This document shows, piece after piece, positions 11,161 to 23,056 of a stretch of DNA of 64,000 bases. A program made the translations under genes and the position numbers. Each line of letters begins with the position of its first letter. The stretch's first letter is position 1. Below the pieces are notes generated by a model that was given only the letters and a program-made list of their open reading frames with translations, searched no databases and was not told the origin of the DNA. Location of the stretch: positions 82,099,979 through 82,163,978 of the forward strand of contig NC_079501.1 in the NCBI RefSeq assembly GCF_030052815.1. The letters are read 5' to 3'. The stretch is from Hevea brasiliensis. Lineage: Eukaryota; Streptophyta; Magnoliopsida; Malpighiales; Euphorbiaceae.

Positions 11161-11235
11161 CACGGAAACGGAAACGCGGACACGGGGAAACGGCATTTTA
11201 AAAAACATAGGAAACGGAAACGTGGGGGAAACGTG
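11161..11235 (+). promoter_or_regulatory. hAT subterminal AAACGG motif cluster
   Basis: The first 75 bp of the left terminus contain three AAACGG hexamers and several more GGAAACG units; the right terminus (about 18515-18595) mirrors this. AAACGG is the established binding hexamer of the maize Ac transposase in subterminal DNA. Its clustering here suggests that these ends are, or were, transposase-binding sites; that is inference by similarity. Confidence 0.6.
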
Positions 11236-11435
11236 TAAATATAAAAAATATAGGGGTATATTTATAAATATATATATATATATATATATATCATGAAAGA
11301 TGTTTAATAATAAATAAAGTTCAAATAAACATTTAAATTCAACTATAAAAATACATATTTAGAAGTTTCATACTTATAAGAAATAAATATTAACTACAAC
11401 ACATTCAAATGTTAAAAAAGAAAAGATAATGAAAT

Positions 11436-13724
11436 TTATAACATTTCCTCAACTTCACTGTCTTTCTCATTTTCCTTCTCCATGCTTGTAGTTGCATTTT
11501 CATCAAACAAAACAGACTCTAACTCTGGTTCATCCAATGAAAGGTTGGCAAATTCAAGAACTCCCACATCTTCCATACTCCCAAATTGATCACCACCACC
11601 AACGTCCCACAATTTTGTCTTCTCATCATAATATTAGGAGGAGTTTCTCGACAGAAGACAAAGATTATTATGGATAAAAACCAAGTCCTCTGCACGTTTT
11701 GGAGTTAATTTATTCCTTCTGCATGAATGAATGAAGGAATAAATACTCCAATTTCTTTCACAACAAGAGGAGGAAGTAGGTTGTCCAAGCACTTTAAAAG
11801 CCAACCTTTGAAGTAAAGGTGCATTAGAACCAAAACATGCTCACCATTTCCTAAGATCTGTAACATACATACTTCCAATAGAATCAGGATCAGCAAAAGG
11901 TCCACTTTTCAAAGAAAAATTTGCAAATTCATCATTTGCTCTAATTCGCTCATCTTCATTAGAAAAAATCCTCCTAAAGCATTTAATTCTCTCAGTTGAT
12001 ACTTCTCCATCCATATGAGGAGGCACTCTACCTTCTCCCTCTTGAAGCCATTTTTCACTATAAAATCTTCAAAAATAAGAAAATAAATTCAAAAAATAAT
12101 AAAAAAAATTAGAACAAGAAGATGAGTATGTAAGTTAGAAATTTACCTTGGATTTAATGAATGGGCTAAACAATGAAGGGAAGTGTTGCTCTTTGCCCAA
12201 CGATCAACAAGAATTCGATGAACCACATAATAAAAAGGAGAAAACCCATCTGCTTGCTTTCCTTCATGATAAAAAATAACTTGCTTCACCTTTTCAATCA
12301 TAGAATCCCACAACTCATAAACCAAATGAAGGCATGGTTTGTCTGTGTCACAAACTCTGATCATATCATAAATGGGCCCAGTAAAAGCAATGATGTAATC
12401 AACCTTTTCCCACCAATCCTCATCTACCACTTTATCATGAACAAATCTAGCTTTGCCTTGGTCATCTTCTCTCAGACAGCCCATTGAACACTCATAACCA
12501 TTGCTTCTAAAGCACGCCTAATAAGTTTAAATCTTTTAAGCATCACAACAATAGAAGCAAAACGAGTGTTAGCAACTGAAAGCAATTTCAAAGGGCTAAA
12601 CCGATTATAAATTGCAAGCCTCATGGAATGATTCATTATAAAATTCTTGATTTGCAAAGCATCCCCATGGATTTCAGTGATCCAGTGACACACATCATAA
12701 GTTTCATGATTAGTTTTCAAATTTTTCTTTGCACATATATTCTTCAAAGCAAGATTAAGAGTGTACAACACAAGGAGTCCAATAAATATGTGGAAACATT
12801 CCCTCAATGATTTCTCCAAAGACCTTTACAATTTGAAGCATTATCAGTAATGACTTGTACCACTTTTTGATGACCCACCTCATCAATTACTTCTTTTAGC
12901 AAATTAGCAATAAATTGCTTATCTTTCACTTCACCAGAACAATCTACAGATTTGATAAACATGGGGCCAGACTCAGAAACAACCATAAAATTAATCAAAG
13001 GCCTCCTCTGGGGATCACTCCATCTATCACTCACAATACTAACACCCTTTTCTAACCAAGTGCTTTTAATTGGTTCAAGCAACCTCTCTACATTTGCTTT
13101 TTCTTGCTGAAGTAATGTGGTTCTCAATTTGTTATAACCAGGCGGCAAATAACCACCCAAAACATGATTAGCAGCAAAAGAATAAGAACTCACATAATAA
13201 GGATTTCTAGCAAAATTAAAAGGTAAACCCCCAGTGTAGAACATTCTAGCAATCTCTGCATCTAATTGAGCTCTAGTTTGCAAGTCAAAAGCTCTACCAA
13301 GAGGAGAATCATTAACTCTTCTTTTCTTCAAAGCTGCTGAAATACTTGGTTCAGTTATATTCAATGAAGGAACAGAAGTTATACTAATAGGCAAAGAAAC
13401 TCGCCTAGATTGTGAATTGGTAATTTTGTTTGTTGCCTCATCCTCCTATTTCCTCATTTCAAAAATACTATCATTCATCACTTTTTTACACACACCAATC
13501 CCTTTTCCAGTGATTTTCAATAAATGAGCCCTCACTCTAGTATAAGTCCCTTGCTTTTCTTGTCCACAAAAATTGCATATCCATTTACAATTACCCCCTC
13601 CTTCTCCAGTTTTCTCTAGTTTAGTTACATATCTCCACAGAGGATTAAATTCTTCCTCCCTAGTTTTTGAAGAAGTGCCACTAGTGCTATTTGCTTGGGG
13701 AGAATTTGAGTTTGAAGAATCCAT
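11436..13724 (-). pseudogene. hAT transposase, left palindrome arm, broken
   Basis: The start (MDSSNSNSPQ) and the first exon match the right-arm copy. Domains in order: a BED zinc finger (C-N-F-C followed by a downstream H) at about 13640-13520, a DUF659-type region (about 13250-12850) with the catalytic-type S-D-R-W-S-D and I-T-D-N-A motifs, the H-T-L-N-L-A-L-K segment near 12750, an intron (about 12142-12064), and the C-terminal hAT dimerisation region (S-C-C-E-R-N-W-like, near 11750). Lesions: TAG at 13446-13448, a frameshift near 12820 that ends the DUF659 frame, a frameshift near 12485, and a TGA replacing Trp near 11848. The protein cannot be made intact. The lesions differ from those of the right copy. 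Confidence 0.85.
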
Positions 13725-14756
13725 TCAAATATTGTCCTATCAAAATGACAAAAAGAAAATGCAATTTTATACAATTTATAAATTATTTAAACAAATTATA
13801 TACTAAGGATTAAAGCAAAATGTAAATTATATATTAAATGATTAAAGAATTAAATAATAGAATTGAATAAATTGACTATATTATGAAAAAATTTAATATA
13901 TAATATAACTTTACATTAAAACAAATTATATTAAACACATTATATATAAACTATTACAAAAATATAAAATATATTAATATAAAATACAAATTTTGAATGT
14001 TGGAATTTTTTTTTATTTATCATTAATTAGAATTTAAACTTGAAATTTTATAATTTTAAAAATAACTTTAAAAATATATTTACATTTGTCCTTAATTTCC
14101 TTCAAAATGTTGATTGTAAAAATATGGCAAATCTTGAAAATTTTTAGTGAATTTCGGAAATTTTTTTTTATCTTTTTTTTTAAAAAAAATATTATGATAA
14201 CTCCTCAAATTTAGTTTGAGAAAAATCTAATTATGGAATATACATTTAGAGAAAAAAAATTGATATTAAATATGATAAATTTATGATTAATTAATAGAAT
14301 AAAATTATAATTAATTAATAAAAATTGCTTGATAAAATTATTTTACAAAAAAATTAGAAAGGGAAAATAATAAATTAATAATAAAGAAAATAATAAATTA
14401 AATAATAATAAATTAATAAAACCACCCCAATATAAACCTAATTACCCAGCCCTCATTCATTTCACAATGGGGAAGGAAAAAAAAAAGGGAAACGCCACTT
14501 ACCTGGGAGAATCGGCTGCTGCTGCTGCTGCTTCTTCTTCTTCTTCTTCTTCTTCCTCTGTTGATAAGAGAGAAAAGAGTTAATATGGCAGATCAGAGAG
14601 AAAAGAAGAGAAATGTGGTGTTGCGATTCTTTCCCGACGCTGCCGAGTGCCGACTGCCGTTGAAGCCTTGAAGGTACTCCTTTTCCTTTTCTTTTTCTTT
14701 TTCTTCTTCTTTCTTTTCTGTTGTTGGTGAATGTTGTGAACTGTGAAGCTATGAAG

Positions 14757-14954
14757 CACGGAAACGCACCGAGTGCTGTTTCCCAGTGTCGGAAACGTTT
14801 CCGACGAGGAAACGAACTAACACGGCTCAGAAACGTTTTCGGGCCATTTCCGAAAATATTGAAAATAGGAAACGCGTTTCCGGTAAGGAAACGCGTTTCT
14901 TTAAAGAAAATTAAAAAAAGAAAAAAAGAAAAATGGGTAGGTTAAAATCGATTA
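14757..14954. other. Loop of the hAT palindrome with an inner 5' terminus
   Basis: The loop is the only part of the composite present once. It starts CACGGAAACGCACC, a third copy of the hAT terminal sequence, preceded by CTATGAAG (14749-14756), close to the CTATGTAG beside the outer left end. It is rich in GGAAACG and AAACGTTT motifs in both orientations. This is best read as the 5' terminus of the right-hand copy. The left copy would then lack its own 5' end, and 14757-18595 (3.84 kb) would be the one structurally complete element. Confidence 0.6.
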
Positions 14955-15143
14955 CTTCACAGTTCACAACATTCACCAACAACAGAAAAGAAAGAAGAAG
15001 AAAAAGAAAAAGAAAAGGAAAAGGAGTACCTTCAAGGCTTCAACGACAGTTGGCACTCGGCAGCGTTGGGTAAGAATCGCAACACCACATTTCTCTTCTT
15101 TTCTCTCTGATTTGCCATATTAACTCTTTTCTCTCTTATCAAC

Positions 15144-15196
15144 AGAAGAAGAAGAAGAAGAAGAAGAAGAAGAAGAAGAAGAAGAAGAAGAAGAAG
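15144..15196. repeat. (GAA)n microsatellite in the hAT 5' leader
   Basis: A run of GAA trinucleotides followed by CAG units. The left arm holds a shorter complementary CTT/CTG run at about 14518-14556, so the tract changed length after the arms were duplicated. Confidence 0.85.
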
Positions 15197-15980
15197 CAGC
15201 AGCAGCCTATTCTCCCAGGTAAGTGGCGTTTCCCTTTTTTTTTTCCTTCCCGATTGTGAAATGAATGAGGGCTGGGGTGGTTTTATTAATTTATTATTAT
15301 TTAATTTATTATTTTCTTTATTATTAATTTATTATTTTCCTTTTCTAATTTTTTTGTAAAATAATTTTATCAAGCAATTTTTATTAATTAATTATAATTT
15401 TATTCTATTAATTAATCATAAATTTATCATATTTAATATCAATTTTTTTTCTCTAAATGTATATTCCATTATTAGATTTTTCTCAAACTAAATTTGAGGA
15501 GTTATCATACATATTTTTTTTTTTTTTTAAAAAGATAAAAAATTTTTTTCTGAAATTCACTAAAAATTTTCAAGATTTGCCATATTTTTACAATCAACAT
15601 TTTGAAGGAAATTAAGGACAAATGTAAATATATTTTTAAAGTTATTTTTAAAATTATAAAATTTCAAGTTTAAATTCTAATTAATGATAAATAAAAAAAA
15701 TTTCAACATTCAAAATTTGCATTTTATATTAATATATTTTATATTTTTGTAATAGTTTATATATAATGTGTTTAATATAATTTGTTTTAATGTATCGTTA
15801 TATTATATATTAAAATTTTTCATAATATAGTCAATTTATTCAATTCTATTATTTAATTCTTTAATCATTTAATATATAATTTACATTGTGCTTTAATCCT
15901 TAGTATATAATTTGTTTAAATAATTTGTAAATTGTATAAAATTGTATTTTCTTTTGTCATTTTGATAGGACAATATTTGA

Positions 15981-18270
15981 ATGGATTCTTCAAACTCAAA
16001 TTCTCCCCAAGCAAATAACACTAGTGGCACTTCTTCAAAAACTAGGGAGGAAGAATTTAATCCTCTGTGGAGATATGTAACTAAACTAGAGAAAACTGGA
16101 GAAGGAGGGGGTAATTGTAAATGGATATGCAATTTTTGTGGACAAGAAAAGCAAGGGACTTATACTAGAGTGAGGGCTCATTTATTGAAAATCACTGGAA
16201 AAGGGATTGGTGTGTGTAAAAAAAGTGATGAATGATAGTATTTCTGAAATGAGGAAACAGGAGGATGAGGCAACAAACAAAATTACCAATTCACAATCTA
16301 GGCGAGTTTCTTTGCCTATTAGTGTAACTTCTGTTCCTTCATTGAATATAACTGAACCAAGTATTTCAGCAGCTTTGAAGAAAAGAAGAATTAATGATTC
16401 TCCTCTTGGTAGAGCTTTTGACATGCAAACTAGAGCTTAATTAGATGCAGAGATTGCTAGAATGTTCTACACTGGGGGTCTACCTTTTAATTTTGCTAGA
16501 AATCCTTATTATGTGAGTTCTTATTCTTTTGCTGCTAATCATGTTTTGGGTGGTTATGTGCCGTCTGGTTATAACAAATTGAGAACCACATTACTTCAGC
16601 AAGAAAAAGCAAATGTAGAGAGGTTGTTTGAACCAATTAAAAGCACTTGGTTAGAAAAGGGTGTTAGTATTGTGAGTGATGGATGGAGTGATCCCCAGAG
16701 GAGGCCTTTGATTAATTTTATGGTTATTTCTGATTCTGGCCCCATGTTTATCAAATCTTTAGATTGTTCTGGTGAAGTGAAAGATAAGCAATTTATTGCT
16801 AATTTGGTAAAAGAAGTAATTGATGAGGTGGGTTATCAAAAAGTGGTACAAGTCATTACTGATAATGCTTTAAATTGTAGAGGTGCTAGAGAAATCATTG
16901 AGGGAATGTTTCCACATATTTATTGGACTCCTTGTGTTGTGCACACTCTTAATCTTGCTTTGAAGAATATATGTGCAGCAAAAAATTTGGAAACTAATCA
17001 AGAAACTTATGATGTGTGTCACTGGATCACTGAAATCCATGGGGATGCTTTGCAAATCAAGAATTTTATAATGAATCATTCCATGAGGCTTGCAATTTAT
17101 AATCGGTTTAGCCCTTTGAAATTGCTTTCAATTGCTGACACTCGTTTTGCTTCTATTGTTGTGATGCTTAAAAGATTTAAACTTATTAGGCGTGCTTTAG
17201 AAGCAATGGTTATGAGTGATCAAAGGGCATAATACTGAGAAGATGACCAAGGCAAAGCTAGATTTGTTCGTGATAAAGTGGTAGATGAGGATTGGTGGGA
17301 AAAGGTTGATTACATCATTGCTTTTACTGTGCCCATTTATGACATGATCAGAGTTTGTGACACAAACAAACCATGCCTTCATTTGGTTTATGAGTTGTGG
17401 GATTCTATGATTGAAAAAGGTGAAGCAAGTTATTTTTGATCATGAAGGAAAGCAACCAGATGGGTTTTCTCCTTTTTATTATGTGGTTCATCGAATTCTT
17501 GTTGATCGTTGGGCAAAGAGCAACACTCCCCTTCATTGTTTAGCCCATTCATTAAATCCAAGGTAAATTTCTAACTTACATACTCATCTTCTTGTTCTAA
17601 TTTTTTTATTATTTTCTGAATTTATTTTCTTATTTTTGAAGATTTTATAGTGAAAAATGGCTTCAAGAGGGAGAAGGTAGAGTGCCTCCTCATATGGATG
17701 GAGAAGTATCAACTGAGAGAATTAACTGCTTTAGGAGGATTTTTTTCTAATGAAGATGAGCGAATTATAACAAATGATGAATTTGTAAATTTTTCTTTGA
17801 AAAGTGGACCTTTTGCTGATCCTGATTCTATTGGAAGTATGTATGTTACAGATCCTAGGAAATGATGGGCATATTTTGGTTCTAATGCACCTTTACTTCA
17901 AATGTTGGCTTTTAAAGTGCTTGGACAACCTACTTCCTCCTCTTGTTGTGAAAGAAATTGGAGTATTTATTCCTTCATTCATTCATGCAGAAGGAATAAA
18001 TTAACTCCAAAACGTGCAGAGGACTTGGTTTTTATCCATAATAATCTTCGTGTTCTGTCGAGAAACTCCTCCCAATATTATGATGAGAAGACAAAATTGT
18101 GGGATGTTGGTGGTGATCAATTTGGGAGTATGGAAGATGTGGGAGTTCTTGAATTTGCCAACCTTTCATTGGATGAACCATAGTTAGAGTCTGTTTTATT
18201 TAATGAAAATGCAACTACAAGCATGGAGAAGGAGAATGAGAAAGACAGTGAAGTTGAGGAAATGTTATAA
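15981..18270 (+). pseudogene. hAT transposase, right palindrome arm, broken
   Basis: An ATG at 15981 opens a BED zinc-finger exon (C-N-F-C at residues about 52-55, then R-A-H). A 256-residue uninterrupted piece (16462-17232) follows, carrying the DUF659 region, S-D-G-W-S-D, I-T-D-N-A and H-T-L-N-L-A-L-K. A 79-bp GT-AG intron (17563-17641) joins AG to A, restoring an Arg codon. Downstream, residues S-C-C-E-R-N-W-S and R-R-N-K-L-T-P mark the hAT C-terminal dimerisation domain (about 17930-18040). Lesions: an extra A in an A run near 16218, TAA at 16438-16440, TAA and TGA near 17230-17238, an extra A near 17415, TGA at 17863-17865, and TAG at 18181. Nuclear DNA transposase by family; certainly inactive. 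Confidence 0.88.
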
Positions 18271-18722
18271 ATTTCATTATCTTTTCTTTTTTAACATTTG
18301 AATGTGTTGTAGTTAATATTTATTTCTTATACGTATGAAACTTCTAAATATGTATTTTTATAGTTGAATTTAAATGTTGATTTGAACTTTATTTATTATT
18401 AAACATCTTTCATGATATATATATATCTTTCATGATATATATATATATTTATTTATTTATTTATAAATATACCCCTATATTTTTTATATTTACACGTTTC
18501 CCCCACGTTTCCGTTTCCTATGTTTTTTAAAATGCCGTTTCCCCGTGTCCGTTTTCGCGTTTTCCCGTGTCCGCGTTTCCGTTTCCATTTCCGTGCTACA
18601 TAGATAGCGAATCCCAAAGTAGTTGGTGTTAGCTATACAGATCCCTTTTCGCCATTTGTCTCTGTTGGAGTGAAAACATAGTGAATATTTGAAGAAAACA
18701 AATGCTGCAGAACAATTGAAAA

Positions 18723-18830
18723 TTTCAATTTCTTGCTGTATGTGAAATCCTAAACTACTTTACAATGTTACCCCCTCTATAACTACAGGGTACAGTGGTT
18801 CAGGATTTCACAAACAGCAAGAAATTGAAA
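18723..18830. ncRNA. Candidate MIRNA-like hairpin
   Basis: Positions 18723-18759 pair with 18794-18830 in a stem of 37 positions with only two mismatches (A opposite A at 18740/18813, A opposite C at 18752/18801) and one G-U pair. The loop is 34 nt, and TACCC/GGGTA inside it can extend the fold. Overall size (108 nt) and near-perfect pairing fit a plant microRNA precursor or a small foldback element. I do not recognise a known mature microRNA in either arm. The transcribed strand is unknown, and there is no target duplication to support a MITE. Confidence 0.42.
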
Positions 18831-19443
18831 ACTTCCATTTGTTATGCAGTATCTTTCTTTTTTTTCTTTTTTCTTGGGTCAAATATTTGCTATACTTGTC
18901 GCCCTGACTTTGAGACATAATCTTCTGCACTTATTGTCCACGTGTTGGTTATTAGCTATGACCAGCAAAGATCAAAATGAAAGATTTTTGGAAAATAGGT
19001 GTTGGGACTCATATCTGTTCATGCTCTTGCAGAAAGTGCTTCTCTAATTGTTGTCCTCTGCAAATGCAGCAAAATGTTCATTTCTTCTACACAACAGCAG
19101 TTATTCAAGAAATAGTTTTCCTCTCATGATCTATAAAAATGTTTCCAAAAATAATGTTGCAACTCTTCTGATAAATTAGTCTTCTTCTTTGATCTGTACT
19201 TTTGAGAGTCTGGAATCTGACTCTCAACAGATCTGAAGTTTGAATTAATTCAAATCATACAACTTTTTAGTATGTCAAGCTGCTTTTAATACCCTTTTTT
19301 TCACATTTAGTAAAAGTTCCTTCTATATTTAGCATATTTTTTCATTTTAACAAACATTTCTGCCAATCATGGCCTTGCACTCTACTATATGTGGATCACT
19401 CATTCATCTCTGTCCAACCAGCACATCTAAATTTCCCATTGTG
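18831..19443. other. Intergenic DNA, nothing recognised
   Basis: A 67-residue plus-strand frame at 18844-19047 lacks any recognisable feature and is not called. Confidence 0.45.
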
Positions 19444-19451
19444 CATATTGA

Positions 19452-20387
19452 CAGTGACGAAGCGAGAAATTTAGCTTGGGAGGCCCAATCAAAATGTATA
19501 ATTTGTTAATAAATCACTTATTTAGGTATTGATTGATAAGATTGATTAATTTTATATAGTTAACTGATAGAATCGTTTCATAACTATAAAATAAAAACTT
19601 TTAATAAATATAATGACAAAAGTAAAAAATTAATTTAAAAAAAAATTAATTTACTAAAAATTTAATGGAATTGCTATTAGTTCAAAAATATAATGAATGA
19701 TTAATATCATGAATTACTAAATCTAAAATATATTGATGACCTAATATTAAAAATTTGTCTAATTTTTCTCAAATCTATTTTTTTAAAAAAAATTATAAAA
19801 AAACAAATTCAATTAAAATTGTAGATTAAATAAAATAAATGACATGGTTTAACTCTAATATTATGAAAGAATTTTTTTTTTTCTAACTTGAGTATGAAGA
19901 TATTTCAGCAAGGAAAAAAAATCCAAAATAATAATGAGATTACTAGAAGAAAAATATTAATGTATTAAATTGATGAAAAAATGATGAGAGAATTATGGTA
20001 AACTTTTCTTTAATGATATTGTCCAATAATTTAAATTTTAAAGAATAAAAATTAGTGATTGTGGATTTATTAGATGAGAAAAATGATAAAATAAAATTGA
20101 TGAAAAATATAAGGTGAAGAGATAATAACGAATTGAATTTTTTTTAGTAAGAGGATGTATATTTCACTATTAGTATTATTCTTTTAATAAAGAATTTGGA
20201 GCTTTTTTTGTATGAAATTACTGTTAAAACCCTTAAAACTTTTAAAAACCTCAAGGTCCTATACTCACCAAAATTTAATATAAGAGTAGAAATTTTTTTT
20301 GGAAAAATTACCATTAGATTCTTAAAAATTTTCAAAATTTCAGGGGGGCCTAATGCCCCCTTTGGCCACAATATGGCTCCGTCGCTG
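19452..20387. mobile_element. Non-autonomous hAT element, 936 bp
   Basis: The ends are inverted repeats CAGTGACGAAGC (left) and, reversed from the right, CAGCGACGGAGC, matching at 10 of 12 bases. They are flanked by octamers CATATTGA (19444-19451) and CATGTTGA (20388-20395) that match at 7 of 8, a hAT-sized target duplication. Near the right end a GC-rich block (GGGGGGCC...GGCC) stands out from an AT-rich interior. Elements with CAGTGGCGGAGC-type ends are common in plants. No transposase is encoded; the frames at 20144-20417 are chance. Confidence 0.65.
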
Positions 20388-20758
20388 CATGTTGACCATG
20401 TTTATGGATCAATATAAATATTATATTTTTTTTACTTGTTACGCAGTATTATGAGAAATTTAGAAAGCACACTAAATTAGGATTTGAGAATTCTGTTATT
20501 ATATCTTACTCTTTTCATTATAATTAATTTTTTTTTTTCTAATTGTCTACCTTATGAACGTAGACCTTATAGTAGAACCGCTTGTATCCATTCTTCTTAT
20601 CTTCTCTATATTATGATTATGGGATTATGTGTGAACCTTAGATTTGTGTGCTTATTATAACTGTGCAATATTAAATGAGGGGTTACATGCACCTACTAGA
20701 CTCTGGATGATCATATTTTCAAGGATCTATAAGACTGCCCAACCATGGAACTAGATAG

Positions 20759-22349
20759 TGTTAGTGTATGAGCACTGTAGCCAATGTGTTAGTTGCAAGT
20801 GTTATCACTTAGTTACATGTATATATATTTTGTTATTAATAAAGATTACTTTATCTTTAATGTTCATGTTAATTTTAATGAATATTAACTAATAAAGATA
20901 AAGTCCATGAGACTTATATACATAGTAATGGAAATTATAATGTGGTTATAATTATGAGATTCCGACTGCATTATAACATTGTTCCAAAAATATTCCTGAT
21001 CAATGTTATATCAAGGCAGGACATTACTATAACTGTTGAGATCAGTACACGTTGCATTCTTTCCTTTATGAAAGGAAGCAATAATTCTCATTAAGCTGAA
21101 GTATATGGGATACCTAGAACAACTTGTAGGTACTTGTGGTGACAAGTTCACTAAACTGGCCAGCACAAGGATTCCATATGAAAGTTTACCCATGTCTATG
21201 AAAAAACTCGTGTGATAGTCGTATAAGTGATTCTTAGACTTGAGACACTAAGTTATCTTATATAGGAATTACTATGTTTTGATGCTGCTCACATGTTATT
21301 CTATATAAGGATAACAAATGTGGCAGCTGTTGGATATAGTATGAACTATATGGAGATATTTAATTGTTAAGATTAAATTCATCACCCTAGGTAATTAGGG
21401 AAAACATTTTAGTTATTGTTGGCTAGTGTGGATTGTTAAATTCTTGCGTAAGATAAAATAAGATTGAGAATCTTATTTAATTAATCAATCACACTGGAAG
21501 AATAGAAATGATTTATACATAGCTAAAACATTCTATGCATCAGTGTATAAATCGAAATATTATGATGAAGGGATATTAATTACACTGACAGACTGATAAC
21601 AGAAAGGTTAGTCAAATCACTTTAACAAGTTTTAATATTTGGATGATCATTGCACATTGCTAGATGTCAATAATGATCTACAAATATAATTAATCAATTG
21701 TGAATTGATGATAAAATTAAAGTATCAATTTTATTTAATTATATTTATTGCCAACATATTAGGAACCTAATGGATCACACACATATATATTGTAAGTGAA
21801 TAATTAAAATTGGGTTATCAAGTTAGACTTAATTAAAATAAAATAATTCTAGAGGCTTATGAACCAAAGCATAAATTATATTTAGATTGCTTAATATCCT
21901 AATAATTAAGTGTGGACTTAATTTAAAGTTTCAAGAATTATAGAAATCAATTATGTGATTTTTAATTCCTATAGGGGTCAATTTATAATTAATCGATTTA
22001 ATGTGTTAAATTATGATTTATAAATTTTAGCTCATATAAAAGGAGCTTGTCCTCTTTTTCCCAAACAAGAAGCTTAATTTTCACTTTTGAGCTAACACTC
22101 AAAAGTTTTGAATTTCTCTAAGAGAGTCTCGAAGAATTTCCTCATAATCAGTCTGTGTGGATACCATTGGAGGTGGGACATCTAAATGGCTGATGGTTTA
22201 CTACAACTCAGTCTAGTGGTTAGTAAATTCCCAAGTAATTGAGATAATTAGCTTAATAATTAAATTTTAAATACCACCATTCAATACTTAATTAAAGTTG
22301 ATAAATGTAATTTTCTGCTGAATTTATTGTGTATTAATGTTTCCTAACA
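20759..22349 (+). mobile_element. Probable solo LTR, 1.59 kb
   Basis: The region opens TGTTAGTGTATGAGC and closes TGTTTCCTAACA, giving a perfect 6-bp TGTTAG/CTAACA inverted end pair. Its opening resembles the Copia LTR at 24781 (TGTTAG followed by a TTATTAATAAA stretch). The flanking pentamers GATAG and TGTAG agree only in part, so the insertion is old or one boundary is a few bases out. No internal coding follows. Confidence 0.5.
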
Positions 22350-22734
22350 TGTAGTTATATGCATAAACAATTTCCAAGCAATAGAAGGTAACACCTCATA
22401 GAATTTCTCATAGATATGCTTACTGAAGTACATTGCATTGCAAAATGAACTTTAAATTTTAAATTAAATGATCCTTTTGTTTGTGTGTGTTTGTCTATTT
22501 TGTTCATATGTTTGATCATAACTAGAATCAATGACACAAGCAGCTAGCAAAATATGTTTCAGATTACTATAACAACCAATAAGCTCTTGAAATTAAAAAG
22601 AGATGGGTTGAAATTTTAAAAAGAAAAAAAGGAGGGGAAAAATCATAAATGCATTCAAAATGATAAAACAAAGAGCACTATCTTGAAATTAAGAAATTCA
22701 AGGAAACCACAATTCAAATACAAATTGTCGAACA

Positions 22735-23053
22735 AATAATTTGTTCTTGAATGAATCCTCTAAATGAACAAAATCACCACCATCAGTGCTTATAGAATCT
22801 GCACATGAACATGTTACCTGAGGAAGAAGCCCCTCCTTTGCTTTTCCATCAATTCAATGTTCACCTTCTATAATTATGGTAGATACATAACCATTTGTTG
22901 AATCTATTCATTCACTGCATCAACATTGAGCACAGGTCTACAGAGAGATTTTAGACAGTCATTGTTGCATCCATTGGCATCCTCTTCATCTAATAAACAT
23001 AAGCATGAATCTAATTCATCCATCTCAAAAATCAGACTAACCATTCTTTCCCT
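22735..23053 (-). pseudogene. C-terminal piece of a split host pseudogene
   Basis: Reading the minus strand from 23053 gives R-E-R-M-V-S-L-I-F-E-M-D-E-L-D-S-C-L-C-L-L-D-E-E-D-A-N-G, an acidic, Cys-containing segment. A later stretch in shifted frame reads GLLPQVTCSCADSISTDGG. I recall plant proteins of unknown function in which a segment like this directly follows residues like QMRIS; the latter stand at the broken end of the piece at 38008-39365. Both pieces lie on the same strand and in collinear order. Stops and frame changes show that it is not functional. The 3' boundary is approximate. Confidence 0.55.
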
Positions 23054-23056
23054 TTA

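Larger units (their letters stand above)
11161..18595. mobile_element. Giant palindrome of two head-to-head hAT copies
   Basis: Two arms of about 3.6 kb (11161-14748 and about 14955-18595) are inverted copies of one hAT transposon around a loop of about 205 bp. Both outer ends are the same transposon 3' terminus, CACGGAAACGG...CCGTTTCCGTG in sense. Outside the ends the inverted homology runs 10 bp further (ATCTATGTAG / CTACATAGAT), so the adjoining octamers CTATGTAG and CTACATAG match at 6 of 8 bases as a direct repeat and fully as an inverted one. By eye the arms differ by a few per cent and carry different stops and indels, so they diverged after duplication. Double Ds of maize is the closest known architecture. 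Confidence 0.88.

Noticed and set aside
12173..12487. 104-residue plus-strand frame in the left hAT arm
   Set aside because: Antisense shadow of the transposase; the same shadow recurs in the right arm at 17197-17382.
11161..18595. Palindrome as an assembly or chimeric-read artefact
   Set aside because: The arms differ at many sites, carry different stops and different indels, and only one loop end is present; a read artefact would give near-identical arms.
20759..22349. Complete LTR retrotransposon
   Set aside because: Only one LTR-like unit with TGTTAG/CTAACA ends is seen, with no internal coding or second LTR.
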